This document shows positions 1 to 6,642 of a DNA stretch of 7,058 bases, piece after piece. This DNA comes from JBGMEA01 sp041447245 (GTDB lineage: Bacteria > Bacillota > Clostridia > Eubacteriales > Anaerofustaceae): NCBI GenBank assembly GCA_041447245.1, contig JBGMEA010000016.1:1-7058 (forward strand). The letters are read 5' to 3'. Within the stretch, counting starts at the first letter, position 1. Each line of letters begins with the position of its first letter. The position numbers and the translations under genes were made by a program. The notes under the pieces were generated by a model. It was not told where the DNA came from, searched no databases, and worked only from the letters and a program-made list of their open reading frames with translations.

Positions 1-48
1 CTTCTCTTCTTTACTCCATCTGCGCAATTTCTGTCCTTTGCTTGCCAT
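1..48 (-). CDS. IS3-type transposase OrfA, N-terminus only (partial)
   Basis: Reading leftward from an ATG at 48-46, the window holds 16 codons, MASKGQKLRRWSKEEK, before the edge. A short basic start rich in K/R with W-S-K-E-E-K resembles the opening of IS3-family OrfA proteins (helix-turn-helix DNA-binding subunit that is normally made together with an OrfB integrase by frameshifting). The start is well supported: AGAGGAGG lies about 8 nt upstream on the minus strand (around 57-66). The family call is from memory of this N-terminal pattern and from the end-like sequence at 101-121; most of the protein, including every diagnostic residue, is outside the window. An unrelated small helix-turn-helix protein is the main alternative. 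Confidence 0.5.
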   Translation of the reverse strand, partial: MASKGQKLRRWSKEEK

Positions 49-76
49 AATCTTTTCCTCCTCTTTCCAGTATATC

Positions 77-112
77 AAAAAAGCAGACATCTCTTTTTTC
101 ATGTCTGCTTTT
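77..112 (-). terminator. Perfect 12-bp hairpin with T-tract in front of the transposase gene
   Basis: Positions 79-90 (AAAAGCAGACAT on the plus strand) are perfectly complementary to 101-112, with a 10-nt loop. Read on the minus strand the second arm runs into six T residues (82-77), the form of an intrinsic terminator. It lies between the presumed IS tip and the transposase ribosome binding site, so it could stop transcripts that read in from the flanking chromosome. Such insulating hairpins near IS ends are known in several families; the role here is inferred. Confidence 0.5.
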
Positions 113-174
113 AGTTTACCAGTTCACTTTTGACGGCTTTTTTTGAATGATAATTTGAAGACATTCTCCTTTCA

Positions 175-210
175 GTAACAAAATAAGCGATAATCGAATG
201 ATTATCGCTT
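175..210 (-). terminator. Intrinsic terminator of the M23 peptidase-bactofilin operon
   Basis: An 11-bp perfect inverted repeat, AAGCGATAATC (185-195) and GATTATCGCTT (200-210), encloses a 4-nt loop. On the minus strand it lies 27 nt after the bactofilin stop codon and is followed by ATTTTGTTA, an imperfect T-rich tail. Placement right behind the last gene of the minus-strand operon supports termination there. The stem is AT-rich and the T-tract is interrupted, so it may leak towards the insertion sequence beyond it. Confidence 0.65.
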
Positions 211-237
211 TCATGTCAGAAGCTGAAGTATCTGGGA

Positions 238-639
238 TCAGTCAACAACATTCAGTATTTCATTGATACTGGGATCTTGAAGCGGTTCTTCCAATGTTTT
301 GATATTACCGATGAAGGTCGCTCCTTCGTCAATAATAATACTGTTAACTTCCGCATCTCCCGTGATTTTTCCTGTGGAAAGAATTTTAAGTTGCTCGCAT
401 TTGACATTGCCTTCCACGGTTCCGATGATGTGAATGTTACCGGCTTTGATTGTTCCTGTAATAAGAGCATTTCTGCCGACAATCAGATTGCCGGAAATAC
501 TGATATTGCCTTTCAGATTTCCTTCGAAACGTACCGAACCGCCGGAAGTAATATCTCCGACAAATACAATGTCGCTGCTGACAATGGTGTCAACCTGTTC
601 GTAATTGACTCTGTTTACAGTCTGTACCTTACTTTTCAT
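238..639 (-). CDS. Bactofilin family protein
   Basis: The 133-residue protein is the usual size for a bactofilin (DUF583/PF04519), a bacterial cytoskeletal protein that polymerises without nucleotide through a right-handed beta-helix. Residues about 22-115 show the expected short beta-strand repeats, with hydrophobic residues alternating around small turns: DIVFVGDI, SVRFEGNLKGNI, GTIKAGNIHIIGTVEGNV, GKITGDAEV and GATFIGNI. The flanking tails (about 20 residues on each side) are polar and probably disordered, also typical. Start: ATG at 639 with AGGAG (652-656) about 12 nt upstream, slightly distant. The gene begins 52 nt after the M23 peptidase stop on the same strand with no terminator between, so the two are almost certainly co-transcribed. 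Bactofilins are often paired with M23 peptidases and act as scaffolds that localise cell-wall remodelling or control shape; that role here is inferred from the pairing. Confidence 0.93.
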   Translation of the reverse strand: MKSKVQTVNRVNYEQVDTIVSSDIVFVGDITSGGSVRFEGNLKGNISISGNLIVGRNALITGTIKAGNIHIIGTVEGNVKCEQLKILSTGKITGDAEVNSIIIDEGATFIGNIKTLEEPLQDPSINEILNVVD

Positions 640-691
640 TGCAGTGTTAATCTCCTAACTTTTCTCATCGATATCCTTAATCATGACCTAA

Positions 692-1705
692 TTATTCGGT
701 CACAGTAATGTAGTCCAACGGGTTGACATATGTTCCGTTGAGCATCACTCCGAAATGAAGATGATTCCCTGTGCTGAATCCTGTAGATCCTACCAACCCA
801 ATGACGTCTCCTTTTTCGACAGTATCACCTTCAGAGACCAATATTTTGCTCATATGACCATATAGGGTTTTATATCCGTATCCATGATCTATAATAACAC
901 AATTTCCGAATGTACTGTACCATGAAGCCAAAATAACGGTTCCTCGACCCGCTGCCTGTATGGGAGTTCCTCTGGCGGCTCCGATATCGACTCCGTTGTG
1001 AAAACCGACCACAGGGCTGGTGCGATATCCGAAATAATCTGTGATAATGCCATGTACGGGTAGATAATCGGGATAGCATTGAACATAGTCCGTATGAGCT
1101 TCCACATCTGTTTCCAGAGCTTCGTAGGTGGATTGCTGCTCGTCGATGCTGCCTGCAATTTCTGAGAGCGATTGCTTAATGGTATCCAAATCGCCGCTGA
1201 TATCAAAACTGTTGATATCGGTGCTGGCAATATAGTAATTCATATAAGCGTTGTTTCCGCCTCCGTTGGCGGACATGCTGTCGGAGAGTTCACCCAATTT
1301 GGCGTTGATCTCATTCATGTAAGGATCGTCCGAATTGGATGTGTCGTCTCCGATCATGTTCGTGATTTTGGTCTGAAGCAAATCAAGGTACTGCAGCTTT
1401 AAATCGACTTCTTTGGCAAGCTCATTCATATCGTAGAGCTGAACCTGCTGATCCTTATTGATACTCTGAAGCGTCAGCAGATCCTGTTTGCTCTGATTGT
1501 AATTTGAGAGCAGTCCGATGTATGAAATCAGCAGCATCACAAAAGCGATAAAAAACAATCCGATAAAAAAAAGCGCATTTTTTACCCAAAAAAAGGATAA
1601 TGAGAATTTATGCGTTTTTCCGTATGTATTCGGTGCAATGATGATGGTATACTTCAGTTTGTAATCGTGTTTGGCCTTTTCGAAGCGCTTTTTCTTTTTT
1701 TGCAT
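692..1705 (-). CDS. Membrane-anchored M23 family metallopeptidase (LytM-type peptidoglycan hydrolase)
   Basis: The 337-residue protein has a basic cytoplasmic tail (residues 1-42, opening MQKKKKRFEK), one membrane helix (about 43-66), a coiled-coil-like extracytoplasmic stretch (about 67-115), a polar linker, a second helical stretch (about 170-203) and a C-terminal M23 domain (about 216-335). The zinc site is complete: H236 and D240 in HNGVD, and H317 in HLHFG. The further active-site histidines of the family, H284 (YGHMS) and H315, are also present. Such enzymes cut peptide cross-bridges in peptidoglycan, and an intact site argues for an active hydrolase rather than a degenerate activator. 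The ATG at 1705 has GAAGG about 6 nt upstream. It is the first gene of an operon with the bactofilin, which probably positions the enzyme, and is transcribed from the promoter at 1734-1762. Substrate bond and physiological role are not visible from sequence. Confidence 0.93.
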   Translation of the reverse strand: MQKKKKRFEKAKHDYKLKYTIIIAPNTYGKTHKFSLSFFWVKNALFFIGLFFIAFVMLLISYIGLLSNYNQSKQDLLTLQSINKDQQVQLYDMNELAKEVDLKLQYLDLLQTKITNMIGDDTSNSDDPYMNEINAKLGELSDSMSANGGGNNAYMNYYIASTDINSFDISGDLDTIKQSLSEIAGSIDEQQSTYEALETDVEAHTDYVQCYPDYLPVHGIITDYFGYRTSPVVGFHNGVDIGAARGTPIQAAGRGTVILASWYSTFGNCVIIDHGYGYKTLYGHMSKILVSEGDTVEKGDVIGLVGSTGFSTGNHLHFGVMLNGTYVNPLDYITVTE

Positions 1706-1733
1706 ACTGCACCTTCAGTAAATTTGCTCATTC

Positions 1734-1762
1734 ATTATACTATATGATATTTTTCAAAACAA
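1734..1762 (-). promoter_or_regulatory. Sigma-A-type promoter for the M23-bactofilin operon
   Basis: On the minus strand a perfect -10 TATAAT (1739-1734) is preceded by exactly 17 nt and a -35-like TTGTTT (1762-1757), matching only TTG of the consensus. The predicted start, about 1727, leaves a leader of roughly 20 nt that includes the GAAGG ribosome binding site at 1712-1716. Confidence 0.6.
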
Positions 1763-1836
1763 CCGAATCGGATGAAAATTAATGTTTTTGTTACAATTTC
1801 GTTGAAATTAGATTTTGAGGAAATTTTACATTTCTT

Positions 1837-1864
1837 TTGCAAGAAAAGAATTATGATTTATAAT
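1837..1864 (+). promoter_or_regulatory. Probable sigma-A-type promoter for fbp
   Basis: A perfect -10 TATAAT (1859-1864) follows a -35-like TTGCAA (1837-1842, four of six consensus bases) with a 16-nt spacer. Transcription would begin near 1871, leaving a leader of about 57 nt before the fbp ATG. The -35 lies inside a 7-bp inverted repeat, TTCTTTT (1832-1838) and AAAAGAA (1844-1850). Confidence 0.55.
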
Positions 1865-1881
1865 AGACGTATCAAATTGCT

Positions 1882-1907
1882 GGGGCAGGTTATGCCTTAA
1901 TTTTTTG
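1882..1907 (+). promoter_or_regulatory. Weak leader hairpin followed by a T-tract (possible attenuator)
   Basis: In the predicted fbp leader, GGGGCA (1882-1887) can pair with TGCCTT (1893-1898) around a 5-nt loop, using four Watson-Crick and two G-U pairs. It is followed by AA and six T residues (1901-1906). This looks like a minimal intrinsic terminator, but the stem is short and no alternative antiterminator fold is obvious. Confidence 0.22.
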
Positions 1908-1927
1908 ACAGGAATGGGAAGGTTTTC

Positions 1928-3889
1928 ATGAACGAATTTTCAAAAGGGGCATTGCACGCGAACAAAAGATATTTGGAATTGTTGTCGGAAAAATTTCCGG
2001 GAATCCAAACTACCGCATCCGAAATCATTAATTTAAATGCGATCCTGAATCTCCCGAAAGGGACGGAGCATTTTGTTTCGGATATTCACGGCGAATACGA
2101 ATCATTTGAGCATGTATTGAGAAATTGCTCCGGAAGTATCAAACGGAAAGTGATGGAAACATTACAGGACGAACTGGATGAAAATCAGATCAAAGAATTA
2201 ACCACAATCATCTATTATCCTGCCGAAAAGCTAAGACTGTTGGAAAAAGAAAAAGAACTTTGTACAGAGTGGTACAAGCAGACAATCAAGAATCTGATTA
2301 CGGTGTGCCGTATTTCCGCGACAAAATATTCGCATTCGAAAATCAGAAAATCGATACCGTCTAATTTTGCATACATTATTCAGGAGTTGTTGTTTAAGAA
2401 TGATGTGAACGGGGACAGAGAAAATTATTACAATCAAATTGTCCGATCGATTATCGAAACCGGAGAATGCGACGAATTCATCATCAGTATCTGTAAGACA
2501 ATTCGTCGTTTGAACATTGATCATTTGCATGTGATCGGTGATATTTTTGACAGAGGAGTCGGCCCCCAGCATGTGATGGATACATTGATGGGGTGTCATT
2601 CTTTGGATATACAATGGGGAAATCATGATATTCTGTGGATCGGAGCGGCAGCGGGAAATTCTGCGTGTGTTGCGAACGTTGTCAGAATCTGCATGCGTTA
2701 CGGCAATACGTCCGTGTTGGAAGAGGGCTACGGGATCAATCTGCTTCCGCTGACTTTGCTTGCAATGAATGAGTATGCAGAAGATGACACGCTGAAGGTG
2801 TTTATGCCGAAGATTTCTGATGAAATTCCGGATATTGATGAAATTCTTTTGGCGAAAATGCAAAAAGCCATCGCTGTGATTCAATTCAAACTGGAGAATT
2901 GCATCATCAAGCGAAATCCTCATTATAACATGCAGGATCGGATGTTGATTGACAAAGTAAATTATGACAACTTTACTTTAGAAATTGACGGAGTAACTTA
3001 TCCACTGAATACACATTGCTTTCCGACGATCAACCCTGCAGAACCCGAACGCCTGACGGAAGAGGAACAGAAGGTAATCAATTCTCTCGTCAATTCATTT
3101 ATGTTAAGCGACAAATTGCAGAGGCATATCAATTTTTTGCTGCTGAAAGGCAGCATGTACAATGTGTATAACGATAATCTCTTGTTGCATGCGTGCGTTC
3201 CGCTGAACGAGGATCTGTCGTTCAGCGAAATTGCTGTGAACGGCGGCCATTATAAAGGCAAAGAACTGTTTGACGTGTTGGACGAAAAGGTGAGGCATTC
3301 CTATTATCAGGATGAAGTCAGCAAGGATATTTTTTGGTTTTTGTGGTGTGCGCCGAATTCACCGTTGTTCGGGAAAGACAAAATGGCAACATACGAGCGC
3401 TATTTTATTGATGACAAAACGACACACAAAGAAAAAGACAGACCGTTTTATCAGAATATCAATAACAAGGCAATGGCTGATGTGATATTCAGAGAATTTG
3501 GGCTGCCGAAAGACGGCCATATTATCTGCGGACATGTGCCGGTGAAAGCTGCCAAAGGGGAAGATCCGATCAAAGCGGAAGGAACGATTCTTTGTATTGA
3601 TGCAGGTTTTGCAAAAGCGTATCAGAAAGAAACAGGGATGGCCGGATGTACTCTGACATCCAATTCATATGGAATGAATCTTGTGATCCATGAGCCGTTT
3701 ACTTCGCGCGAGAAGGCAGTGGCTGACGGAATCGACATCAAGAGCGAAATCCGTTTGGTGAATACCTGCGTTAAAAGAACATTGGTTGCAGACACTGATA
3801 TCGGCAAGAACATCAAGGAACAGATTTTCTATTTGGAAATGCTGTTGTATGCTTATAAGATCGGGGAGCTTAAACCGAGCGACAATTGA
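1928..3889 (+). CDS. fbp: Fructose-1,6-bisphosphatase class III
   Basis: This cytoplasmic enzyme removes the 1-phosphate from fructose 1,6-bisphosphate to give fructose 6-phosphate, the committing step of gluconeogenesis. The 653-residue protein matches the size and layout of the Firmicute-specific class III enzyme (PF06874; B. subtilis Fbp is slightly longer), which is unrelated to class I and II enzymes. The calcineurin-type metallophosphatase motifs are in order: DIHGE at residues 52-56, GDIFDRG at 204-210 and GNHD at 231-234. C-terminal histidine motifs, including CGHVP near residue 537, would complete the dimetal site. ATG at 1928 has GGGAAGG 5 nt upstream, and the N-terminal sequence is family-like from the first residues. 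It is a single-gene transcription unit: the divergent operon lies upstream and a convergent gene ends 7 nt after its stop, with no intrinsic terminator visible between them. Confidence 0.96.
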   Translation: MNEFSKGALHANKRYLELLSEKFPGIQTTASEIINLNAILNLPKGTEHFVSDIHGEYESFEHVLRNCSGSIKRKVMETLQDELDENQIKELTTIIYYPAEKLRLLEKEKELCTEWYKQTIKNLITVCRISATKYSHSKIRKSIPSNFAYIIQELLFKNDVNGDRENYYNQIVRSIIETGECDEFIISICKTIRRLNIDHLHVIGDIFDRGVGPQHVMDTLMGCHSLDIQWGNHDILWIGAAAGNSACVANVVRICMRYGNTSVLEEGYGINLLPLTLLAMNEYAEDDTLKVFMPKISDEIPDIDEILLAKMQKAIAVIQFKLENCIIKRNPHYNMQDRMLIDKVNYDNFTLEIDGVTYPLNTHCFPTINPAEPERLTEEEQKVINSLVNSFMLSDKLQRHINFLLLKGSMYNVYNDNLLLHACVPLNEDLSFSEIAVNGGHYKGKELFDVLDEKVRHSYYQDEVSKDIFWFLWCAPNSPLFGKDKMATYERYFIDDKTTHKEKDRPFYQNINNKAMADVIFREFGLPKDGHIICGHVPVKAAKGEDPIKAEGTILCIDAGFAKAYQKETGMAGCTLTSNSYGMNLVIHEPFTSREKAVADGIDIKSEIRLVNTCVKRTLVADTDIGKNIKEQIFYLEMLLYAYKIGELKPSDN

Positions 3890-3896
3890 TCGCGGG

Positions 3897-5081
3897 TCAG
3901 TTCGCAAAAAATGTGATGACCAACTGTTGATCGTTATAAAAATAATTGTAATAGCGGGTATTTGCTCCGTCATAATCCGATATAATATAAAGTAAATAAG
4001 GAATTTCGTTGTCTGCTAATGCTTTGTTGTATGCAGACTCATTGCTGAATTTGACAGAAACGCCGTTAAGCCCGTCGATTAATTGGCTGTGAAGAAAGAG
4101 ACCTGCCGCTTTCCCGACATCATAACGGTCGTAGGAGTCAAAATATAATCCGTTGCGTACGAAAAAATTATCCGTGTCATTGTCACATGCAGGTACAAGG
4201 CTCTGAATCAGGGAATTGATGGGATAAGATTTTAATATATCTTCGGTCGAAATCAGAAAAAAAGCGTAGGATGCATAATCCTGCGGGATCGTCTCATCAT
4301 TTCCGAAACTGTCATTTGTGGTATCGACATGATACCAGTTTCCGTCAAGCGAAATCATATTCCAAATATGGCCGGCACTTTCATTGATATCCGATCCGAA
4401 ATAAATGACTTTTGCCGAATCGATTCCCGCCAACTTCAAAAGTATGGCATAAGCATCGGTGTAACCTTCGCATCTTGCTGTATGGTTGATCAATGCGCCG
4501 TAAGCAGTGTCTGCATCGGTATCGCTGTAGTCATATGTATAACGGACGCTGCCGACAATATAATCATGCAGGTATTTTGCCTTGTCATACTCATTGTCAA
4601 ATTGCGGCATACCCAAAATGATTTTATTTGCTTCGTCAACAACTTCAGTCATTTTTTCATAATAGTTTGCATCCGGGAAACTGAAAGGGAGATAAGAAAT
4701 ATTGAGGGTTTGTTCAAGCACATTCTGATTGCCATATCCGTTTTCCGATTCATAATATTGATTTGTTATGGTCAGAAACGGGTTATCCAAACAAACATAG
4801 ATCGCGATTTTGTTCAGCTCGGCGGAATCGGTGAAATAAAAAGAACATTCGCTTTTCCTGTACAGCATTGCCGTCAAAACGCGGTCATACAATTCCACTT
4901 CCTTTTCATCCGTAAGTGTGTTTCGATAATAGTCGGATGAGTAGGAGCGCAATGATTCAATCAGTTCTGCCTGCGCATTGAATTCATCTCTGATTGTCTG
5001 GTTCAGAGCACTCAGATTGACTGATGATAAAACGAAGGCGCAGATCAATATGGTTGCAAGAAGACGAAATATTTTTTTCAA
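3897..5081 (-). CDS. Exported transglutaminase-like domain protein
   Basis: The 394-residue protein begins with a typical export signal (MKKIFRLL then a hydrophobic stretch to about residue 25, possible cleavage after LSA); there is no lipobox cysteine. The central region (about 165-260) is a transglutaminase-like/cysteine-protease fold with the full catalytic triad: C204 in ARCEGYTDA, H238 in AGHIWNMI and D253 in WYHVDTTND. The C-terminal 130 residues contain no motif I recognise. Proteins of this superfamily may cross-link, hydrolyse or simply bind peptide substrates; many clostridial exported versions have unknown targets, so only a surface or cell-wall location can be inferred. The start is TTG at 5081, because no in-frame ATG precedes the signal peptide and AAAGGAG lies 6 nt upstream. 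It is monocistronic and converges on fbp. Confidence 0.85.
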   Translation of the reverse strand: MKKIFRLLATILICAFVLSSVNLSALNQTIRDEFNAQAELIESLRSYSSDYYRNTLTDEKEVELYDRVLTAMLYRKSECSFYFTDSAELNKIAIYVCLDNPFLTITNQYYESENGYGNQNVLEQTLNISYLPFSFPDANYYEKMTEVVDEANKIILGMPQFDNEYDKAKYLHDYIVGSVRYTYDYSDTDADTAYGALINHTARCEGYTDAYAILLKLAGIDSAKVIYFGSDINESAGHIWNMISLDGNWYHVDTTNDSFGNDETIPQDYASYAFFLISTEDILKSYPINSLIQSLVPACDNDTDNFFVRNGLYFDSYDRYDVGKAAGLFLHSQLIDGLNGVSVKFSNESAYNKALADNEIPYLLYIISDYDGANTRYYNYFYNDQQLVITFFAN

Positions 5082-5087
5082 AATAAA

Positions 5088-5094
5088 CTCCTTT
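5088..5094 (-). promoter_or_regulatory. Ribosome binding site fixing a TTG start
   Basis: AAAGGAG on the minus strand lies exactly 6 nt before the TTG at 5081-5079. The signal peptide begins directly at this codon, so the Shine-Dalgarno match decides the non-ATG start of the transglutaminase-like gene. Confidence 0.8.
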
Positions 5095-5212
5095 CAATTA
5101 TTGTATCATAGAATGACGGGATTTTTTCATTAATTGTTTTGATGTGAATATTGCGCAGATGTATAGGGGTAAATGTTTGTTCTGAAATCAATCGAATCGG
5201 ATAGATTCGCAG

Positions 5213-5241
5213 TTGCGTTTTCATGCTGTGTGATGTATAAT
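5213..5241 (+). promoter_or_regulatory. Promoter of the tRNA-Ser gene
   Basis: A perfect -10 TATAAT (5236-5241) follows a TTGCGT -35-like hexamer (5213-5218) with exactly 17 nt between. Transcription would start near 5248, giving a precursor with a 5' leader of about 65 nt ahead of the mature tRNA. Confidence 0.6.
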
Positions 5242-5312
5242 AATCATTGCTCTGCATGATTGCCGAGGTGTGCCGAAACGGGCGTTCTAGCGTGTCGGTG
5301 TGAATTGAATAT

Positions 5313-5403
<91 letters not shown>

Positions 5404-5413
5404 AAAATCCCCA

Positions 5414-5443
5414 GCGTAATCCGAGTGTTTACGCGTTTTTTTT
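5414..5443 (+). terminator. Intrinsic terminator of tRNA-Ser
   Basis: GCGTAA (5414-5419) pairs with TTACGC (5429-5434) around a 9-nt loop and is followed by G and eight T residues (5436-5443). It lies 12 nt after the tRNA CCA, the expected position for the tRNA transcript's end. Confidence 0.75.
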
Positions 5444-5523
5444 ATTCTTTTAAACAAAGGATTTGTGCCAAAACGAGAAATTGCTGCAACCTTTATATAA
5501 AATATAAAATGTAATATCGCAAT

Positions 5524-5556
5524 TAACAATTCTCTAACAATTCTCAAACAATTCAC
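5524..5556 (+). repeat. Three 11-bp direct repeats upstream of the response regulator
   Basis: TAACAATTCTC (5524-5534) is repeated exactly at 5535-5545 and, with two changes, as AAACAATTCAC at 5546-5556. The 11-bp period places all three units on one face of the helix. OmpR/PhoB-family regulators typically bind direct repeats with this spacing, and the T/C-(T/A)AACA cores at 11-bp steps recall a PhoP-type box. The array ends 73 bp before the regulator's start codon, so autoregulation is a reasonable inference. Confidence 0.6.
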
Positions 5557-5569
5557 CAATATAACATCG

Positions 5570-5598
5570 GTAAAGTAGTCTGTAAAGTAGAATATAAA
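5570..5598 (+). promoter_or_regulatory. Probable promoter of the response regulator gene, with a 9-bp direct repeat
   Basis: A -10-like TATAAA (5593-5598) has no good -35 element: the hexamer 17 nt upstream is GTAAAG. GTAAAGTAG occurs twice, at 5570-5578 and 5582-5590, spanning the -35 and spacer region. A weak -35 just downstream of a helically phased repeat array fits a promoter that needs an activator. The start would be near 5605, leaving room for the AAGGGGG ribosome binding site at 5617-5623. Confidence 0.35.
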
Positions 5599-5629
5599 TC
5601 ATAACATATAGTTATGAAGGGGGATTTTT

Positions 5630-6301
5630 ATGATACACATCTTAGTTTTAGAGGATGACGCTTCGTTGAACAAAGCAGTGTGTAATTATTTGAACGACAG
5701 CGGTTTTGAAACGAAGGGTGTCATGAACACAAACGATGCCTACGATGCGCTTTATGGCACGATCTATGAGCTTATTATATCGGATATTATGATGCCGGGT
5801 ATCAACGGCTTTGAATTCGCGGAAAATGTACGGCGAGTCAACAAGCGCATTCCAATTCTGTTCATGTCCGCCCGTGACGATCTCCCCGCAAAGCAAAAGG
5901 GCTTTCAGCTCGGCATTGATGATTATATGGTCAAGCCGCTTGATTTTGACGAGTTGCAGCTAAGGGTGCGAGCCCTGCTTCGCCGCGCGAATATCGAAAC
6001 GGAGCGAAAGCTGACGGTGGGAAATCTCGTTCTGGATGCAGACGGACTGACAGCAGAGATTGATGATGAGGAAATTCCGATCACGACACGAGAGTTTAAT
6101 ATTCTTTATAAATTGCTTTCCTATCCCAAAAAGACTTTTTCCCGCGCGCAGCTTATGGACGAGTTTTGGGACGTGGATACGGAAACCAGCCTGCGGGCAG
6201 TGGATGTATATGTAACCAAGTTGCGCGATAAGTTTTCGGGTTGCGACGGTTTTGAGATCAAGACTGTGCGAGGACTTGGGTATAAGGCGGTATTGCTATG
6301 A
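5630..6301 (+). CDS. OmpR/PhoB-family response regulator transcription factor
   Basis: The 223-residue protein has a complete receiver domain (about 1-118) and a winged-helix DNA-binding domain (about 127-222). The phosphorylation site is intact: acidic pocket E8/D9 (LEDD), acceptor D52 (SDIMMPG), switch S80 (FMSA) and K102 (VKPLDF). The effector domain shows the family pattern: TTREFNILYKLL, SRAQLMDEFW, a recognition helix in RAVDVYVTKLRDKF, and the wing TVRGLGYKA. It would be phosphorylated by a partner kinase and then bind direct-repeat sites. ATG at 5630 has AAGGGGG 6 nt upstream. Its stop overlaps the start of a sensor kinase gene by ATGA (6298-6301), the usual sign of a translationally coupled two-component pair, but that kinase is broken. 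Regulated genes are not visible; clostridial pairs of this type often sit beside transporter genes, none of which remain here. Confidence 0.93.
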   Translation: MIHILVLEDDASLNKAVCNYLNDSGFETKGVMNTNDAYDALYGTIYELIISDIMMPGINGFEFAENVRRVNKRIPILFMSARDDLPAKQKGFQLGIDDYMVKPLDFDELQLRVRALLRRANIETERKLTVGNLVLDADGLTAEIDDEEIPITTREFNILYKLLSYPKKTFSRAQLMDEFWDVDTETSLRAVDVYVTKLRDKFSGCDGFEIKTVRGLGYKAVLL

Positions 6302-6642
6302 AGCGCAATCGAAAGGAATCGCTGTTCCCCACATCGCTATTCTTTACCTTTTTTATTGTATTGCTTGCGATGACCGGCGTTCATACCGGGCTTCTTGTGC
6401 TGATGGAAAGGTTAAACTGGAATACGGCTATTCGGATATTCATTCCCATTCTTTATTGGTCTGCCATTGCAGTCGGACTGACATCATTCACTCGCTGGCG
6501 CATCCAAAAGACTTATGATATCCCTATGAAGCGATTGGCGGAAGCAACCCAGCAAGTGGCTGACGGTGACTTCTCCGTTTATGTTCCGCCTTTGCATATG
6601 ACGGAGAACAAAGACTATCTCGACGCTATGATTGATGAATAC
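6298..6642 (+). pseudogene. Sensor histidine kinase, truncated after the HAMP region
   Basis: The first 115 residues are the membrane part of a sensor kinase: basic N-terminus, membrane helix 1 (about 12-35), a very short external loop, membrane helix 2 (about 45-64), then a HAMP-like segment (about 66-115) with IPMKRLAEATQQVADGDFSVYVP. In intact relatives the H-box histidine helix and the ATPase domain follow; here neither is present. After residue 115 (YLDAMIDEY) the sequence changes to unrelated protein that stays open in the same frame to a TGA at 6838-6840, giving a chimeric 180-residue reading frame. Without its dimerisation/phosphotransfer and catalytic domains it cannot phosphorylate the regulator. 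The start overlaps the regulator stop by 4 bp, so the remnant is still likely translated and may make a small membrane protein. The exact junction, about 6640-6645, is estimated from where family-like sequence ends. Confidence 0.8.

Larger units (their letters stand above)
1..121 (-). mobile_element. Left end of an IS3-family-like insertion sequence (partial)
   Basis: On the minus strand the sequence beginning at about 121 reads TGGTAAACTAAAAGCAGACA. It opens with TG and contains an AAAG..AGACA block like that in the ends of IS150-group IS3 elements. About 70 nt later the OrfA-like start codon appears, the usual distance for this family. The exact boundary is inferred: the other end and any target duplication are outside the window. 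The element would be transcribed in the same direction as the bactofilin operon just upstream of it. Confidence 0.4.

Noticed and set aside
111..164. Minus-strand 17-codon frame (MSSNYHSKKAVKSELVN) between the operon terminator and the IS-like end
   Set aside because: An AAAGGAG is present but only 1-2 nt from the ATG, too close for normal initiation, and the frame runs into the presumed IS tip; no homology is recognised.
2231..2923. Minus-strand 230-codon open frame inside fbp
   Set aside because: It is wholly antisense to the clear fbp gene, has no recognisable domain or ribosome binding site, and its composition is what antisense of a coding frame gives.
4329..4940. Plus-strand 203-codon open frame within the transglutaminase-like gene
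   Set aside because: It is antisense to a gene with a signal peptide and a full catalytic triad; it has no family resemblance and no convincing ribosome binding site.
5100..5108. Extended -10-like TGATACAAT on the minus strand before the transglutaminase-like gene
   Set aside because: Transcription from it would start at about 5093, inside the ribosome binding site (5088-5094), and there is no -35. The real promoter is probably further upstream in 5106-5210, where I found only a weak candidate.
5524..5556. CRISPR-like array
   Set aside because: Units are 11 bp, directly abutting with no spacers; they are protein-binding-type direct repeats, not CRISPR repeats.
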